A stretch of DNA of 53,104 nucleotides from Yoonia sp. GTDB taxonomy: Bacteria > Pseudomonadota > Alphaproteobacteria > Rhodobacterales > Rhodobacteraceae. Positions 29,075-37,756 of the stretch are shown here, in pieces. The position numbers and the translations under genes are program-made. The DNA lies in the NCBI RefSeq assembly GCF_017854415.1, contig NZ_JAFMHR010000004.1:1-53104 (forward strand). The letters are read 5' to 3'. The first letter of the stretch is position 1; each line of letters starts with the position of its first letter. The notes under the pieces were generated by a model. That model worked only from the letters and a program-made list of their open reading frames with translations, was not told the DNA's origin and searched no databases.

Positions 29075-29094
29075 GTGCGGCGAGATTGCCGCAC
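29075..29094 (-). promoter_or_regulatory. Hairpin directly upstream of the DUF5333 ribosome-binding site
   Basis: GTGCGGC and GCCGCAC form a 7-bp GC-rich stem with a 6-nt loop, ending just before AAAGGAG. No T-tract follows, so it is not a standard terminator; an mRNA-stability or RNA-processing element is possible. Confidence 0.4.
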
Positions 29095-29262
29095 CACTTG
29101 GCAGACTACATCGGCTGTGTTCACAAGATATTCAATATCAGCGCAATGACATCACTGTGTCAGCGATGGATCGCCCCACGGATACGCCAAGGTTCCGAAA
29201 TTGAATCCAGCTAAGTGCATAACGCTCCAACGCGGTGCGCGCGGGTCAAGACCCACCTGACA

Positions 29263-29496
29263 TTACCTCTGACGCTGGCGGGTAGGTGCGATGCCGCGCA
29301 TTCCTTTTCGCAAGAAAGCGAACGACAAGATCAATCCGATTGCACCAAGTGCCGCAGCAAAACCATAAACCCAAACAGGCGCCAGGTCTGCGCGGACTGC
29401 AATAGACGTAAACCAAACTGGCACGCCGCAAACCCCAAACGTAAAAAGGGCCGCGCAAATGCTCGCGGCCCCGTCCAAGAAATTTCGTACACCCAT
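29263..29496 (-). CDS. Small two-helix membrane protein in the nuo operon
   Basis: 77 aa with two hydrophobic segments (~11-31 and ~42-63) and a basic C-terminus (RKGMRGIAPTRQRQR). It starts 7 nt after the orf135 stop, but no clear Shine-Dalgarno is seen. No family recognised. A 202-bp spacer to the DUF5333 gene follows. Confidence 0.6.
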   Translation of the reverse strand: MGVRNFLDGAASICAALFTFGVCGVPVWFTSIAVRADLAPVWVYGFAAALGAIGLILSFAFLRKGMRGIAPTRQRQR

Positions 29497-29503
29497 GTTC
29501 GGT

Positions 29504-29911
29504 TTAAACTGGGATCAACAACGCGCTAAGTGCTGATCCTTCAAGCGTTTCCGCATCACCGGCAGCACACAGATCGTTGGCGCCGACCTCAACACCATGC
29601 CGCGCTTGAAAGCTACGCTTGGCCACATCGGATTCGATATCAATCGCATCGCGCTGCGCAATCGCCGAAAGCGAACCGCGACCGACCTCGTTGCGGGCCT
29701 CGTTCAGCTGGAAATCAAGGGCGGCATCGTAATCATAACGCGCACAGCTTTGCGCAATCTGGGTGGCCAGGGTCAAGTTCGCGTAATACGCCGGAGTAGA
29801 TTGCGTGAACAGCTTTTGAACAACCGGATCATCAAAAGACCTTGCAGCCCCAGTTGTCGAACAAGCCGCCAAAGTCAAAGCCGCACCTATCATCAATCCG
29901 CGTGTCATCAT
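29504..29911 (-). CDS. Small lipoprotein in the nuo operon, downstream of nuoF
   Basis: 135 aa. The real start is the ATGATG pair overlapping the nuoF stop (ATGA); the track ORF begins 71 codons too early, inside nuoF. The lipoprotein signal [11 protein letters not shown] has lipobox LAAC. The mature part has two further Cys (AQSCARY and [10 protein letters not shown]) in a layout like the DUF5333 protein, so the two may be distant paralogs. Function unknown. Confidence 0.75.
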   Translation of the reverse strand: MMTRGLMIGAALTLAACSTTGAARSFDDPVVQKLFTQSTPAYYANLTLATQIAQSCARYDYDAALDFQLNEARNEVGRGSLSAIAQRDAIDIESDVAKRSFQARHGVEVGANDLCAAGDAETLEGSALSALLIPV

Positions 29912-31194
29912 TCTGCTGCCATCCCTGCAATGCGTTTGTCTTTGATGCGGTCTTCGATCTCGTCCCTGAAGTTCTTGATCAAACCTTGGATCGGCCAAGC
30001 GGCCGCATCGCCCAATGCGCAGATTGTATGGCCTTCGACCTGTTTTGTCACGTCTAGCAGCATGTCGATTTCGTCGACGCTTGCATTGCCTTCGACCAGA
30101 CGCGCCATGACGCGCATCATCCAACCGGTGCCTTCACGGCACGGCGTGCATTGGCCGCAGCTTTCGTGCTTGTAGAATTTTGACAACCGCCAGATCGCTT
30201 TGATCATATCGGTAGAGTTATCCATCACGATCACCGCAGCGGTACCCAGCGATGATCCCTTTTCTTTGAGCGCGTCAAAATCCATTACCGCGTCACGCAT
30301 GTTTTCGCCGCGCACACACGGCACGGACGAGCCACCCGGAATGACCGCTTTAAGGTTATCCCATCCGCCGCGAATACCGCCGCAGTGCTTTTCGATCAGC
30401 TCTTCAAAGGAAATCGACATCTCTTCTTCAACGACGCACGGGTTGTTTACATGACCGGAAATCGCAAAAAGCTTGGTTCCCGCGTTGTTCGGACGGCCCA
30501 TACCCGCAAACCAGCTACCGCCACGACGCAGAATGGTCGGCACAACAGCAATCGATTCGACGTTGTTCACTGTTGTCGGGCAGCCATAAAGACCAGCACC
30601 CGCAGGGAATGGCGGCTTCATGCGCGGCATACCCTTTTTGCCCTCTAGGCTTTCGAGCAATGCAGTTTCTTCACCACAGATATAAGCACCTGCCCCGTGG
30701 GTCAGGTAAATATCAAAGTCCCACCCGGATTTGGCAGCGTTCTTGCCAACCAAACCAGCCGCATAACATTCGTCAATCGCGGCCTGCAGAGCTTCTTTTT
30801 CGCGAATATATTCGCCGCGGATGTAGATATAGCAGGCGTTTGCATTCATCGCGAAAGACGCAATCAGGCATCCCTCAATCAATGTATGCGGATCATGGCG
30901 CATAATTTCGCGGTCTTTGCATGTGCCTGGCTCGGATTCGTCAGCGTTCACAACCAGATAGGCAGGACGACCGTCGCTTTCCTTGGGCATAAAGGACCAC
31001 TTCAATCCCGTCGGAAAACCCGCACCACCACGCCCACGCAGGCCAGAGGCCTTCATTTCGTTGATAATCCAGTCGCGACCTTTTTTGATAATCGCCCCTG
31101 TGCCATCCCACTGGCCACGTGCCTGCGCGCCTTTCAGCGTGCGGTCATGCATCCCGTAAAGGTTCGTGAAAATCCGGTTCTCATCTTTGAGCAT
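29908..31194 (-). CDS. nuoF: NADH-quinone oxidoreductase subunit F
   Basis: NADH- and FMN-binding subunit (428 aa), the electron entry point of complex I. FMN/NADH site: [17 protein letters not shown] and [19 protein letters not shown]. The [4Fe-4S] N3 ligands are in [12 protein letters not shown]. Its start shares one base with the DUF5337 stop. Confidence 0.97.
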   Translation of the reverse strand: MLKDENRIFTNLYGMHDRTLKGAQARGQWDGTGAIIKKGRDWIINEMKASGLRGRGGAGFPTGLKWSFMPKESDGRPAYLVVNADESEPGTCKDREIMRHDPHTLIEGCLIASFAMNANACYIYIRGEYIREKEALQAAIDECYAAGLVGKNAAKSGWDFDIYLTHGAGAYICGEETALLESLEGKKGMPRMKPPFPAGAGLYGCPTTVNNVESIAVVPTILRRGGSWFAGMGRPNNAGTKLFAISGHVNNPCVVEEEMSISFEELIEKHCGGIRGGWDNLKAVIPGGSSVPCVRGENMRDAVMDFDALKEKGSSLGTAAVIVMDNSTDMIKAIWRLSKFYKHESCGQCTPCREGTGWMMRVMARLVEGNASVDEIDMLLDVTKQVEGHTICALGDAAAWPIQGLIKNFRDEIEDRIKDKRIAGMAAE

Positions 31195-31424
31195 CAGCTA
31201 TCGCCCCTGTCGTCTTGGCGCGCGCGCCACAATTGAAATGTCTGCCATAGGGCAAACCCGAAACCGGCGAGGGCTGCAAGATCAAAAAGCGCCCTGACGC
31301 GGATTGGCCAGTCGTATTCTGTTCCGAACAAATTCGCCATAACCCAGAAAGCACCAGTTCCAGCCACAATCAACGCGACGCGTTGCCCTGCCCGGCCTTG
31401 ATCTGTTTTCCCGTGTTCTGCCAT
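31194..31424 (-). CDS. DUF5337-like small membrane protein
   Basis: 76 aa, starting [18 protein letters not shown]; the track ORF begins 32 codons too early. Two membrane helices ([19 protein letters not shown] and [16 protein letters not shown]) end in a charged tail. I assign it to DUF5337, a small Rhodobacterales family found next to nuoF. TGATG coupling to nuoF. Confidence 0.7.
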   Translation of the reverse strand: MAEHGKTDQGRAGQRVALIVAGTGAFWVMANLFGTEYDWPIRVRALFDLAALAGFGFALWQTFQLWRARQDDRGDS

Positions 31425-31456
31425 AAATCTAGCGTCGTCTGGTAAACGTCGCCCTT

Positions 31457-32035
31457 TTACTTTTTCTTGGAAAATTCGGTCTCGCCACCGCTGGCCAGTA
31501 TCTTGGCCTGATTGACCCAATCATCACGGGTTGCACGCCCTTTAAAACCCGCAAGATTATCGTCCATCCATGCCTGTTCTTTTGGGCCCCAGGTTGCGAT
31601 CTGGTCGAAATGGTAAAGTCCCATTTCGTGCAGTGTTTTTTCGAGCTTGGGACCAACGCCTTTGATCAGTTTCAGGTCATCTGGGCCACCCTCGCGGGCT
31701 GCACTTAGAAATTGCGGCGTACCTTCTGATTCTGACGGTGCTTTGGCAGCCGGTGCCGCTGCTGCAGGGGCTTTTGCCTTTGGCACAGATGCCAAGACGG
31801 GTTTTGCGGCTGCAGCGGGTTTGGCTGTTGGAGCGGAAACGTTCGTTGGGCCAGCCTGCGGTGCGCGCCAACCGATCAATAAAGCAATGGCTGCCACAGC
31901 ACCAACCACGCCACCGATGACAGCGGATGCAAACAGTGAAAAATCATATAGAACAAAGGCCACGCCAGCGCCGATAATTGCGAACAAAGCGGCCACGGCG
32001 ATGATGCCCTGACTAATTGGTGCAGTATCTTTCAT
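31457..32035 (-). CDS. Membrane-anchored helix-hairpin-helix protein, paralogous to the NuoE C-terminal domain
   Basis: 192 aa: two membrane helices (~8-30 and ~35-55), an Ala/Pro/Lys-rich linker (~58-112), and a C-terminal domain (~120-185) with GVGPKLEKTLHEMGLYHFDQ and RATRDDWVNQA. The same domain closes NuoE one gene upstream ([31 protein letters not shown]). It resembles the H3TH-type domain annotated as flap-endonuclease-like (COG3743), yet a nuclease role makes little sense here. It may dock at the peripheral arm of complex I; that is inference. Confidence 0.75.
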   Translation of the reverse strand: MKDTAPISQGIIAVAALFAIIGAGVAFVLYDFSLFASAVIGGVVGAVAAIALLIGWRAPQAGPTNVSAPTAKPAAAAKPVLASVPKAKAPAAAAPAAKAPSESEGTPQFLSAAREGGPDDLKLIKGVGPKLEKTLHEMGLYHFDQIATWGPKEQAWMDDNLAGFKGRATRDDWVNQAKILASGGETEFSKKK

Positions 32036-32227
32036 AGTCGTTTCTCTCCCTCAGGTGACCGCGGAACGCGGGCTTTCAGATGTGGTGCAGCATCCGCGTC
32101 TTTCAAACCCAGCATTGCACCGTGAGACACATCTACCCGAAATTCTGCCTTGCGGTAAAGAAATACCGCGGGTTCGCCATGTTACACATCAAAGGTAACC
32201 ACCCGACTGCTCGAATTCAGCGCAATT

Positions 32228-33340
32228 TTACTTGGTCTTTGCTAATTTCGCAGCTTGCGCCATCCAGTCGTCGCGTACAATACGGCCCTTGAATTTCAAA
32301 CGGCTGTCGACCCACTCGATCTCGTCGACAGTCCATTTAGCGATCTGATCAAAGTGCCAGAATCCAAGATCATTCAAGACACCTTCCAACTTTGGCCCCA
32401 CACCACTGATAAGCTTGAGATCATCAGCTTCAACACCACTGCGTGGAGCAGCAAGCGTTTCCGGCTGCGATTGTGCCGGCGTATCCGGGTTTGATTTGCC
32501 GGTTGGCTTTGCCTTGGACTTCGCGACCGCTTGTTGCTTGGTCACACCTGTTGCGTCGGCTGGTTTATCCGCTGCAGGCTTTGCAGCCTTGGCTTTGGGC
32601 GCGCTTGCCTTTTTTGCAGGTGCCGCTTTTGCGTTTTTGATCCACGGCGTTAGCAAGGGTACTTCGGTGCCGTCGATCCGCTTGACCGTATCGCCGATGT
32701 CCGTCGCCAATTGTATGCTAGCGTTATGTTTCGTTTTGCCGCTGTCATAGTCTTTCAGCGTGGTCAGGCCCTTCAAAGGCTCTGCTGCAAAGCGGCCATT
32801 TTGCGGTCCAGGCGTCGGAACGCGTCCAGCGGCCAATTCATCAATAATCTCTCCAAGGCGTGCAGCGGTCAGGTCTTCGTAATAGTCCTTGCCGATTTGC
32901 GCCATCGGGGCGTTCGCACAGGACCCAAGGCATTCGACCTCTTCCCATGAAAACTTGCCGTCTGCAGACAAGGCGTGGGCTTTGTCGGCGATCTTGTCTT
33001 TGCAGACACCGATCAAATCCTCAGCACCACAGATCATGCACGACAGCGTGCCGCAAACCTGAATATGTGCGACCGAACCGACAGGCTGCAGTTGGAACAT
33101 GAAATAGAACGATGCCACCTCAAGCGCGCGGATGTACGCAAGGTCCAGCATCTGGGCGACGTGCTCGATCGCTGGGCGGGTCAGCCAACCTTCTTGCTCT
33201 TGGGCACGCCACAAAATTGGAATAATCGCCGAGGCTTGACGGCCTTCGGGGAACTTTTTCATCTGCGCTTGTGCCCATTTCTGGTTGTCTGGCGAGAATG
33301 CAAAAGTTTCGGGCTGGTCGTGGTAAAGGCGGCGTAGCAT
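32228..33340 (-). CDS. nuoE: NADH-quinone oxidoreductase subunit E with a C-terminal helix-hairpin-helix extension
   Basis: Thioredoxin-fold [2Fe-2S] subunit (N1a) of complex I. Ligands lie in VCGTLSC and ECLGSC within residues 1-200. At 370 aa it is about twice the E. coli length: after ~230 comes an Ala/Lys/Pro-rich linker ([16 protein letters not shown]), then a ~65-residue HhH-like domain ([17 protein letters not shown]) shared with the neighbouring membrane protein. The ATG shares one base with the stop of the 39-aa orf (TAATG). Confidence 0.95.
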   Translation of the reverse strand: MLRRLYHDQPETFAFSPDNQKWAQAQMKKFPEGRQASAIIPILWRAQEQEGWLTRPAIEHVAQMLDLAYIRALEVASFYFMFQLQPVGSVAHIQVCGTLSCMICGAEDLIGVCKDKIADKAHALSADGKFSWEEVECLGSCANAPMAQIGKDYYEDLTAARLGEIIDELAAGRVPTPGPQNGRFAAEPLKGLTTLKDYDSGKTKHNASIQLATDIGDTVKRIDGTEVPLLTPWIKNAKAAPAKKASAPKAKAAKPAADKPADATGVTKQQAVAKSKAKPTGKSNPDTPAQSQPETLAAPRSGVEADDLKLISGVGPKLEGVLNDLGFWHFDQIAKWTVDEIEWVDSRLKFKGRIVRDDWMAQAAKLAKTK

Positions 33341-33459
33341 TAGTTCATTCCATTCAAGATTATGGCACCATTTATCAAGACAAATAGCGCCCCAGGGACG
33401 ATCCCCGCAGGACTAGCTAACAGAAGCAGCAATCCCGGCAAACCAATTGTTGCACTCAT
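33340..33459 (-). CDS. Hidden 39-aa hydrophobic peptide gene upstream of nuoE (not in the ORF track)
   Basis: The minus strand reads [20 protein letters not shown] and continues to TAA: 39 residues, one membrane helix, with Pro/Gly kinks. Evidence that it is translated: AGGAG 7 nt before the ATG, an ATGA overlap with the preceding lipoprotein gene, and a TAATG overlap with nuoE. Three coupled junctions in a row are unlikely by chance. Function unknown; a small membrane peptide associated with complex I is one possibility. Confidence 0.65.
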   Translation of the reverse strand: MSATIGLPGLLLLLASPAGIVPGALFVLINGAIILNGMN

Positions 33460-33782
33460 GCGCAGGCTCCTGTCATCACACGAAAGGATGCCCCATCTGC
33501 AGCGATTTGCCCGCGGCCGTCGGCTTTAAGTTCGGTCATGATGCGCGCGAGGTCATCGCGCGACAGTGTTGCCCCTGCAAGGATAGCGGCTGAGTTTGTC
33601 TGGTTCACTTCGCAGCCATTGGCCGCCGCGGTTTCAATGAAACGTTCTGTTGCAGACCGCGGGATCACCGGAGCAGGCATAGACGCCTGTGGGGCGACCA
33701 TAGGACCCGCACGAAAATCAGGAATTGTCAGCGAACAGGCTGACAAAGCGACGAAGCAACAAAGCGTTAGTTTGCGAAACAT
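33456..33782 (-). CDS. Small lipoprotein in the nuo operon
   Basis: 108 aa with signal KLTLCCFVALSAC (lipobox LSAC, Cys16), a Pro/Ala-rich spacer, and a compact domain with two Cys (NGCEVNQ and the C-terminal TGACA). The pattern could form a disulfide in the periplasm. It starts 3 nt after the 65-aa membrane protein gene and is coupled to the 39-aa orf. Unknown family. Confidence 0.7.
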   Translation of the reverse strand: MFRKLTLCCFVALSACSLTIPDFRAGPMVAPQASMPAPVIPRSATERFIETAAANGCEVNQTNSAAILAGATLSRDDLARIMTELKADGRGQIAADGASFRVMTGACA

Positions 33783-33785
33783 ATC

Positions 33786-33983
33786 CTAGTTTTCCAATCC
33801 CGCCTGCCCTGTGGCAAACACGTTATTTATCCCATAGACAAGAATCGTGACCGCAAAGGCCAACCCAACCACACCGCCAATGATCACACCGGTCAGACGT
33901 CTGCGAAACATCCGCGAAACCAAAGCCGAGACGAAAAAGCCGCAGGCAATCAAAAACCCTAACAGGATATCGCCAAGGGTCAT
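33786..33983 (-). CDS. Small two-helix membrane protein after nuoD
   Basis: 65 aa starting [17 protein letters not shown]; the track start is 25 codons too early, inside nuoD. Two membrane helices are separated by a basic loop (RMFRRRLTG). The ATG overlaps the nuoD stop (ATGA). No family recognised. First of three tiny envelope genes between nuoD and nuoE. Confidence 0.65.
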   Translation of the reverse strand: MTLGDILLGFLIACGFFVSALVSRMFRRRLTGVIIGGVVGLAFAVTILVYGINNVFATGQAGLEN

Positions 33984-35218
33984 CGGTCGATCTCGCCGAA
34001 TACGACATCCATTGTGCCGATGATCGCGCTCACATCCGCCAACTGGTGGCCTTTGCAAATATAGTCCATCGCTTGCAGGTGCAGATAGCCCGGCGCACGC
34101 AACTTGACGCGGTACGGCTGGTTTGTGCCGTCTGCGACCAGAAACACGCCAAACTCGCCTTTGGGGGCTTCAACGGCGGCGTAAACTTCGCCAGCCGGTA
34201 CGTGGAAACCTTCGGTGTAAAGTTTGAAGTGGTGGATCAATGCCTCCATAGAGGTTTTCATCTCACCGCGTGTCGGTGGCGTCATCTTACCACGCGCCAT
34301 CACATCACCCTTTTCATGGCGCAGCTTTTCGCAGGCCTGACGGATGATGTGGACTGACTGGCGCATTTCTTCCATGCGGCACAAATAGCGATCATAGCAG
34401 TCGCCGTTCTTGCCGACAGGGATCTGAAATTCAAATTCGTCGTAACATTCATAAGGCTGCGCGCGGCGCAAATCCCATGCAAGGCCAGAGCCGCGCACCA
34501 TGACGCCCGAAAAGCCCCATTCCTGAATGTCTTCTTCAGTCACGATGCCAATGTCGGCATTGCGCTGCTTAAAGATACGGTTTTCGGTCAGCAATCCGTC
34601 AATGTCGGCCAAAACCTTAGGGAACTCTACGGCCCATGTGTCGATGTCTTCGACCAATTGATCCGGCAGGTCCTGATGCACACCACCGGGGCGGAAATAG
34701 GCTGCGTGCAAACGCGCGCCACAGGCACGTTCATAAAACACCATCAGCTTTTCACGCTCTTCAAAACCCCATAGCGGCGGGGTCAGCGCACCAACGTCCA
34801 TCGCTTGGGTCGTAACGTTCAGCAAGTGGCTGAGAACGCGGCCAATCTCGGAATACAGCACGCGGATCAGCGATGCACGACGCGGTACTTCGGTACCTGT
34901 CAGCTTTTCAATCGCCAGACACCAAGCGTGTTCTTGGTTCATCGGGGCCACATAATCCAGACGGTCCAGATACGGCAGGTTCTGCAGATAGGTGCGCGAT
35001 TCCATCAGCTTTTCGGTGCCACGGTGCAGCAGGCCGATGTGGGGATCGCAACGCTCTACAATCTCGCCATCCAGTTCCAGAACCAAACGCAGCACGCCGT
35101 GTGCGGCGGGGTGTTGGGGGCCGAAGTTGATGTTAAAGTTTCTGATCTGCTGCTCGTCAGTTGCAGCGTCAGTTGACCCGTCATCATATGTGTTTGTACG
35201 GATATCGCCGTCCATCAT
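33980..35218 (-). CDS. nuoD: NADH-quinone oxidoreductase subunit D
   Basis: 49-kDa-type subunit (412 aa) lining the quinone site: [34 protein letters not shown] and [20 protein letters not shown]. Separate from nuoC (not the fused E. coli form). It starts 3 nt after the sulfotransferase stop. Confidence 0.97.
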   Translation of the reverse strand: MMDGDIRTNTYDDGSTDAATDEQQIRNFNINFGPQHPAAHGVLRLVLELDGEIVERCDPHIGLLHRGTEKLMESRTYLQNLPYLDRLDYVAPMNQEHAWCLAIEKLTGTEVPRRASLIRVLYSEIGRVLSHLLNVTTQAMDVGALTPPLWGFEEREKLMVFYERACGARLHAAYFRPGGVHQDLPDQLVEDIDTWAVEFPKVLADIDGLLTENRIFKQRNADIGIVTEEDIQEWGFSGVMVRGSGLAWDLRRAQPYECYDEFEFQIPVGKNGDCYDRYLCRMEEMRQSVHIIRQACEKLRHEKGDVMARGKMTPPTRGEMKTSMEALIHHFKLYTEGFHVPAGEVYAAVEAPKGEFGVFLVADGTNQPYRVKLRAPGYLHLQAMDYICKGHQLADVSAIIGTMDVVFGEIDR

Positions 35219-35221
35219 GGC

Positions 35222-36115
35222 TTAAGCCCTCGCTTGATTGTCTTGCCACCGCTGTGGCAGGGGCCCGATGTTGCGGGCCACCCATTCATAGTGTTCATTC
35301 AATAGCCCCAACGCGCGGGGGCGTAGTTTGTCCAGCATTACAACCTCTGGTCCTTCATGGACAGGCTGTTGAACGTCGGACTTTGCAGCCCTAATTCCTA
35401 GAAATTCGCAAACCCGCGCCAGACCTTGTGGTGTAAACAAATCCTCGGTGAATTGGATTAGCAAACGGCCTTCTGGGATCAAACGACGTAACTTGCGGAT
35501 AATTTTGGGATAATCGCCGCGCTCAAGAATGTGAGTCTCTTGGCCACGATTGAGCATCCGGAATAAGATATTATTCGATTTCTTCTCATAAACCTCGTGG
35601 GCCTGCCTTTGGCGGCGGGCCTGCATACGGATATGCGACCACAGCCGATCCAGCGGGTCACGGATAAGAAAAATAAACTTAGACGCTGGCTGCGCATCGC
35701 GCATCCGTGCGATCGCATCATCGCTCAATGTGGCATAATTGGGGGTCAGATCACCAACAAGGCGTGCATCAGATCGTCCGGTCAACAACCAGTCGAAATA
35801 AGCGGCGTCGTCGGTGCGATCACCTTCAAGCGTGTCCACCAGCGCTTTCATCTGGTTGATCCGGCGATCAAGATTTTCCACCTGCCAACCGCGCCCTGCA
35901 TCAGCTGCATCAACCTTGGCATCGCGCATTTCACGCAACCGGACACGGTAAAATACCAACTGCTTTTCCAAGTCGTCTGCGTTGAAGGTATCCCAATAAT
36001 GGGCCTCTTTGACGGCAGGCATCGCGCAATCAGGGTGATCATGCAGATAGCGATAGAGCCAAGACGTCCCCGCCTTGGTTGCACCCATGCCATAAAGAAG
36101 GGTTGGCGTGGCCAT
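35222..36115 (-). CDS. PAPS-dependent sulfotransferase family protein inserted between nuoC and nuoD
   Basis: 297 aa. The 5'-phosphosulfate loop GMGATKAGTSWLYRYL is at ~9-24 and the 3'-phosphate motif FIFLIRDPLDRLWSHIRM at ~150. A helical, charged insert (~75-110) separates the halves. The family transfers sulfate from PAPS to carbohydrates, lipids or proteins; the acceptor is unknown. The start shares one base with the nuoC stop (TGATG) and the gene ends 3 nt before nuoD, so it is co-translated with complex I despite having no known role there. Confidence 0.85.
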   Translation of the reverse strand: MATPTLLYGMGATKAGTSWLYRYLHDHPDCAMPAVKEAHYWDTFNADDLEKQLVFYRVRLREMRDAKVDAADAGRGWQVENLDRRINQMKALVDTLEGDRTDDAAYFDWLLTGRSDARLVGDLTPNYATLSDDAIARMRDAQPASKFIFLIRDPLDRLWSHIRMQARRQRQAHEVYEKKSNNILFRMLNRGQETHILERGDYPKIIRKLRRLIPEGRLLIQFTEDLFTPQGLARVCEFLGIRAAKSDVQQPVHEGPEVVMLDKLRPRALGLLNEHYEWVARNIGPLPQRWQDNQARA

Positions 36116-36726
36116 CAGCCTGCTTTCTCGGTCTTCTTTTCGTCACCGGGCAGGATGTACTGAGCCCCTTCCCAAGGCGACATAAAGTCGAACTGGCGGT
36201 ATTCTTGTACAAGGCTGACGGGCTCATAAATGACGCGCTTTTGCACTTCGTCATAGCGCACTTCGGTATATCCAGTGGTCGGAAAATCCTTACGCAAAGG
36301 ATGACCACGGAAGCCGTAATCCGTCAGGATGCGGCGCAAATCCGGGTGGCCCGAGAACAGGATGCCAAACATGTCAAAGACTTCACGTTCGAACCAGTTC
36401 GCAGACGGGTGCACTGGCAGAATTGACGGCAGCATGTCTTCTTCGCGGATTTGAACCCGCAGACGAATGCGGTGGTTCTGATACATGCTCAGAAAGTGAT
36501 AAATCACGTCAAACCGCTTGGCCCGTGTGGGGTAATCAACGGCTGTGATATCAACCAACGATGAAAACTTGCAGGTCGCGTCAGTCTTGAGGAAATCAAC
36601 AAAGCTAACAAGTGATGACGGAGCGACGGTCACCGTCAATTCATCATGGGCGACTTCCCAAGACAGCACGCAATCGGTGCGCTTAAGTTCAAGATGCGTG
36701 CCGAGCTCTTGCAATGCTTCAGTCAT
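36115..36726 (-). CDS. nuoC: NADH-quinone oxidoreductase subunit C
   Basis: 30-kDa-type subunit (203 aa): the signature [22 protein letters not shown]-type stretch is seen as [18 protein letters not shown], followed by [15 protein letters not shown]. It follows nuoB by 21 nt. Confidence 0.96.
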   Translation of the reverse strand: MTEALQELGTHLELKRTDCVLSWEVAHDELTVTVAPSSLVSFVDFLKTDATCKFSSLVDITAVDYPTRAKRFDVIYHFLSMYQNHRIRLRVQIREEDMLPSILPVHPSANWFEREVFDMFGILFSGHPDLRRILTDYGFRGHPLRKDFPTTGYTEVRYDEVQKRVIYEPVSLVQEYRQFDFMSPWEGAQYILPGDEKKTEKAG

Positions 36727-36747
36727 GTCTTAATCCTTTCACCGCGC

Positions 36748-37278
36748 TTAGCGCACGATCGTACCTGTACGGCGCATCTTACGTTGCAGTTGCAGGATGC
36801 CATAAAGCAACGCTTCTGCGGTCGGCGGGCAACCGGGCACGTAAATATCAACTGGCACAATACGGTCACATCCACGCACAACAGAATAGCTGTAGTGATA
36901 ATAGCCGCCACCATTCGCGCAGGACCCCATAGAGATCACATAGCGCGGCTCTGGCATCTGGTCGTAGACCTTGCGCAAAGCGGGTGCCATTTTGTTAGTC
37001 AGAGTGCCCGCAACAATCATCAAATCAGACTGGCGTGGCGACGCGCGTGGCGCAGTGCCGAACCGTTCAAGGTCATAGCGCGGCATAGAGGTATGCATCA
37101 TTTCAACAGCACAACAGGCCAGACCAAAGGTCATCCAGTGCAGCGATCCGGTCCGCGCCCAATTCACAATGTCAGCGGTCGAGGTCACAAGGAAACCCTT
37201 GTCCTGCAACTCGGAATTAATCAGCTGTGTGCCGTGTTCCTTATCGGCACCCACGGAGGTTCCAGTCATCACTCCCAT
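36748..37278 (-). CDS. nuoB: NADH-quinone oxidoreductase subunit B
   Basis: Carries cluster N2, the last cluster before quinone (176 aa). Ligands: [25 protein letters not shown] and VPGCPP. The track start lies 37 codons upstream inside nuoA. I chose MGVMTGTS at 37278 because AAGGGG lies 7 nt before it; the ATG at 37269 (sharing one base with the nuoA stop) is the alternative, with a Shine-Dalgarno that would be too close. Confidence 0.95.
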   Translation of the reverse strand: MGVMTGTSVGADKEHGTQLINSELQDKGFLVTSTADIVNWARTGSLHWMTFGLACCAVEMMHTSMPRYDLERFGTAPRASPRQSDLMIVAGTLTNKMAPALRKVYDQMPEPRYVISMGSCANGGGYYHYSYSVVRGCDRIVPVDIYVPGCPPTAEALLYGILQLQRKMRRTGTIVR

Positions 37279-37634
37279 TCGAGTGCCCCTTTCTTCCATT
37301 CGTAAGCAAAGCCGATTGTCAGCACGCCCAAAAAGACCATCATCGACCAAAACGCTGTCATGCTGATGTCTTGGAACGCGACAGCCCATGGAAACAGGAA
37401 CGCGACCTCAAGATCGAAGATGATGAACAAAATGGCGACCAGATAAAAGCGCACATCAAATTTCATGCGTGCATCATCGAATGCGTTAAAACCGCATTCG
37501 TAGGCGGATACTTTTTCAGGGTCTGGATTACGGACCGCAACGATCGCAGCGGCAAGGATCAAGATCAGGCCCAGCGCAATCGCAAGTCCCAGAAAAATCA
37601 TGATCGGCAGGTATTCGGTTAGCATTTCCTGCAA
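37269..37634 (-). CDS. nuoA: NADH-quinone oxidoreductase subunit A
   Basis: Three-helix membrane subunit (121 aa): [20 protein letters not shown] and [20 protein letters not shown] are diagnostic. The start at 37634 is TTG (product [10 protein letters not shown]), supported by AGAGG 8 nt upstream; the ATG three codons later has no well-spaced Shine-Dalgarno. First gene of the nuo operon. Confidence 0.96.
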   Translation of the reverse strand: MQEMLTEYLPIMIFLGLAIALGLILILAAAIVAVRNPDPEKVSAYECGFNAFDDARMKFDVRFYLVAILFIIFDLEVAFLFPWAVAFQDISMTAFWSMMVFLGVLTIGFAYEWKKGALEWE

Positions 37635-37691
37635 GGGGTGTTCCTCTCGGTTCGGCCCACCCTAAGGGCGCACCGCATGTTGGCTGCCCGT

Positions 37692-37720
37692 TGCATACCG
37701 CTGACACCGCGAGGGGTCAA
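37692..37720 (-). promoter_or_regulatory. Candidate sigma-70 promoter for the nuo operon
   Basis: On the minus strand TTGACC (5 of 6 to the -35 consensus), 17 bp, then TATGCA as a poor -10, about 60 bp before nuoA. It lies in the 122-bp spacer after the upstream membrane-protein gene. The -10 is weak, so this is a candidate only. Confidence 0.35.
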
Positions 37721-37756
37721 CCAAGCGCAATGCCGCAGAGCATCAATTTCGTCGAA

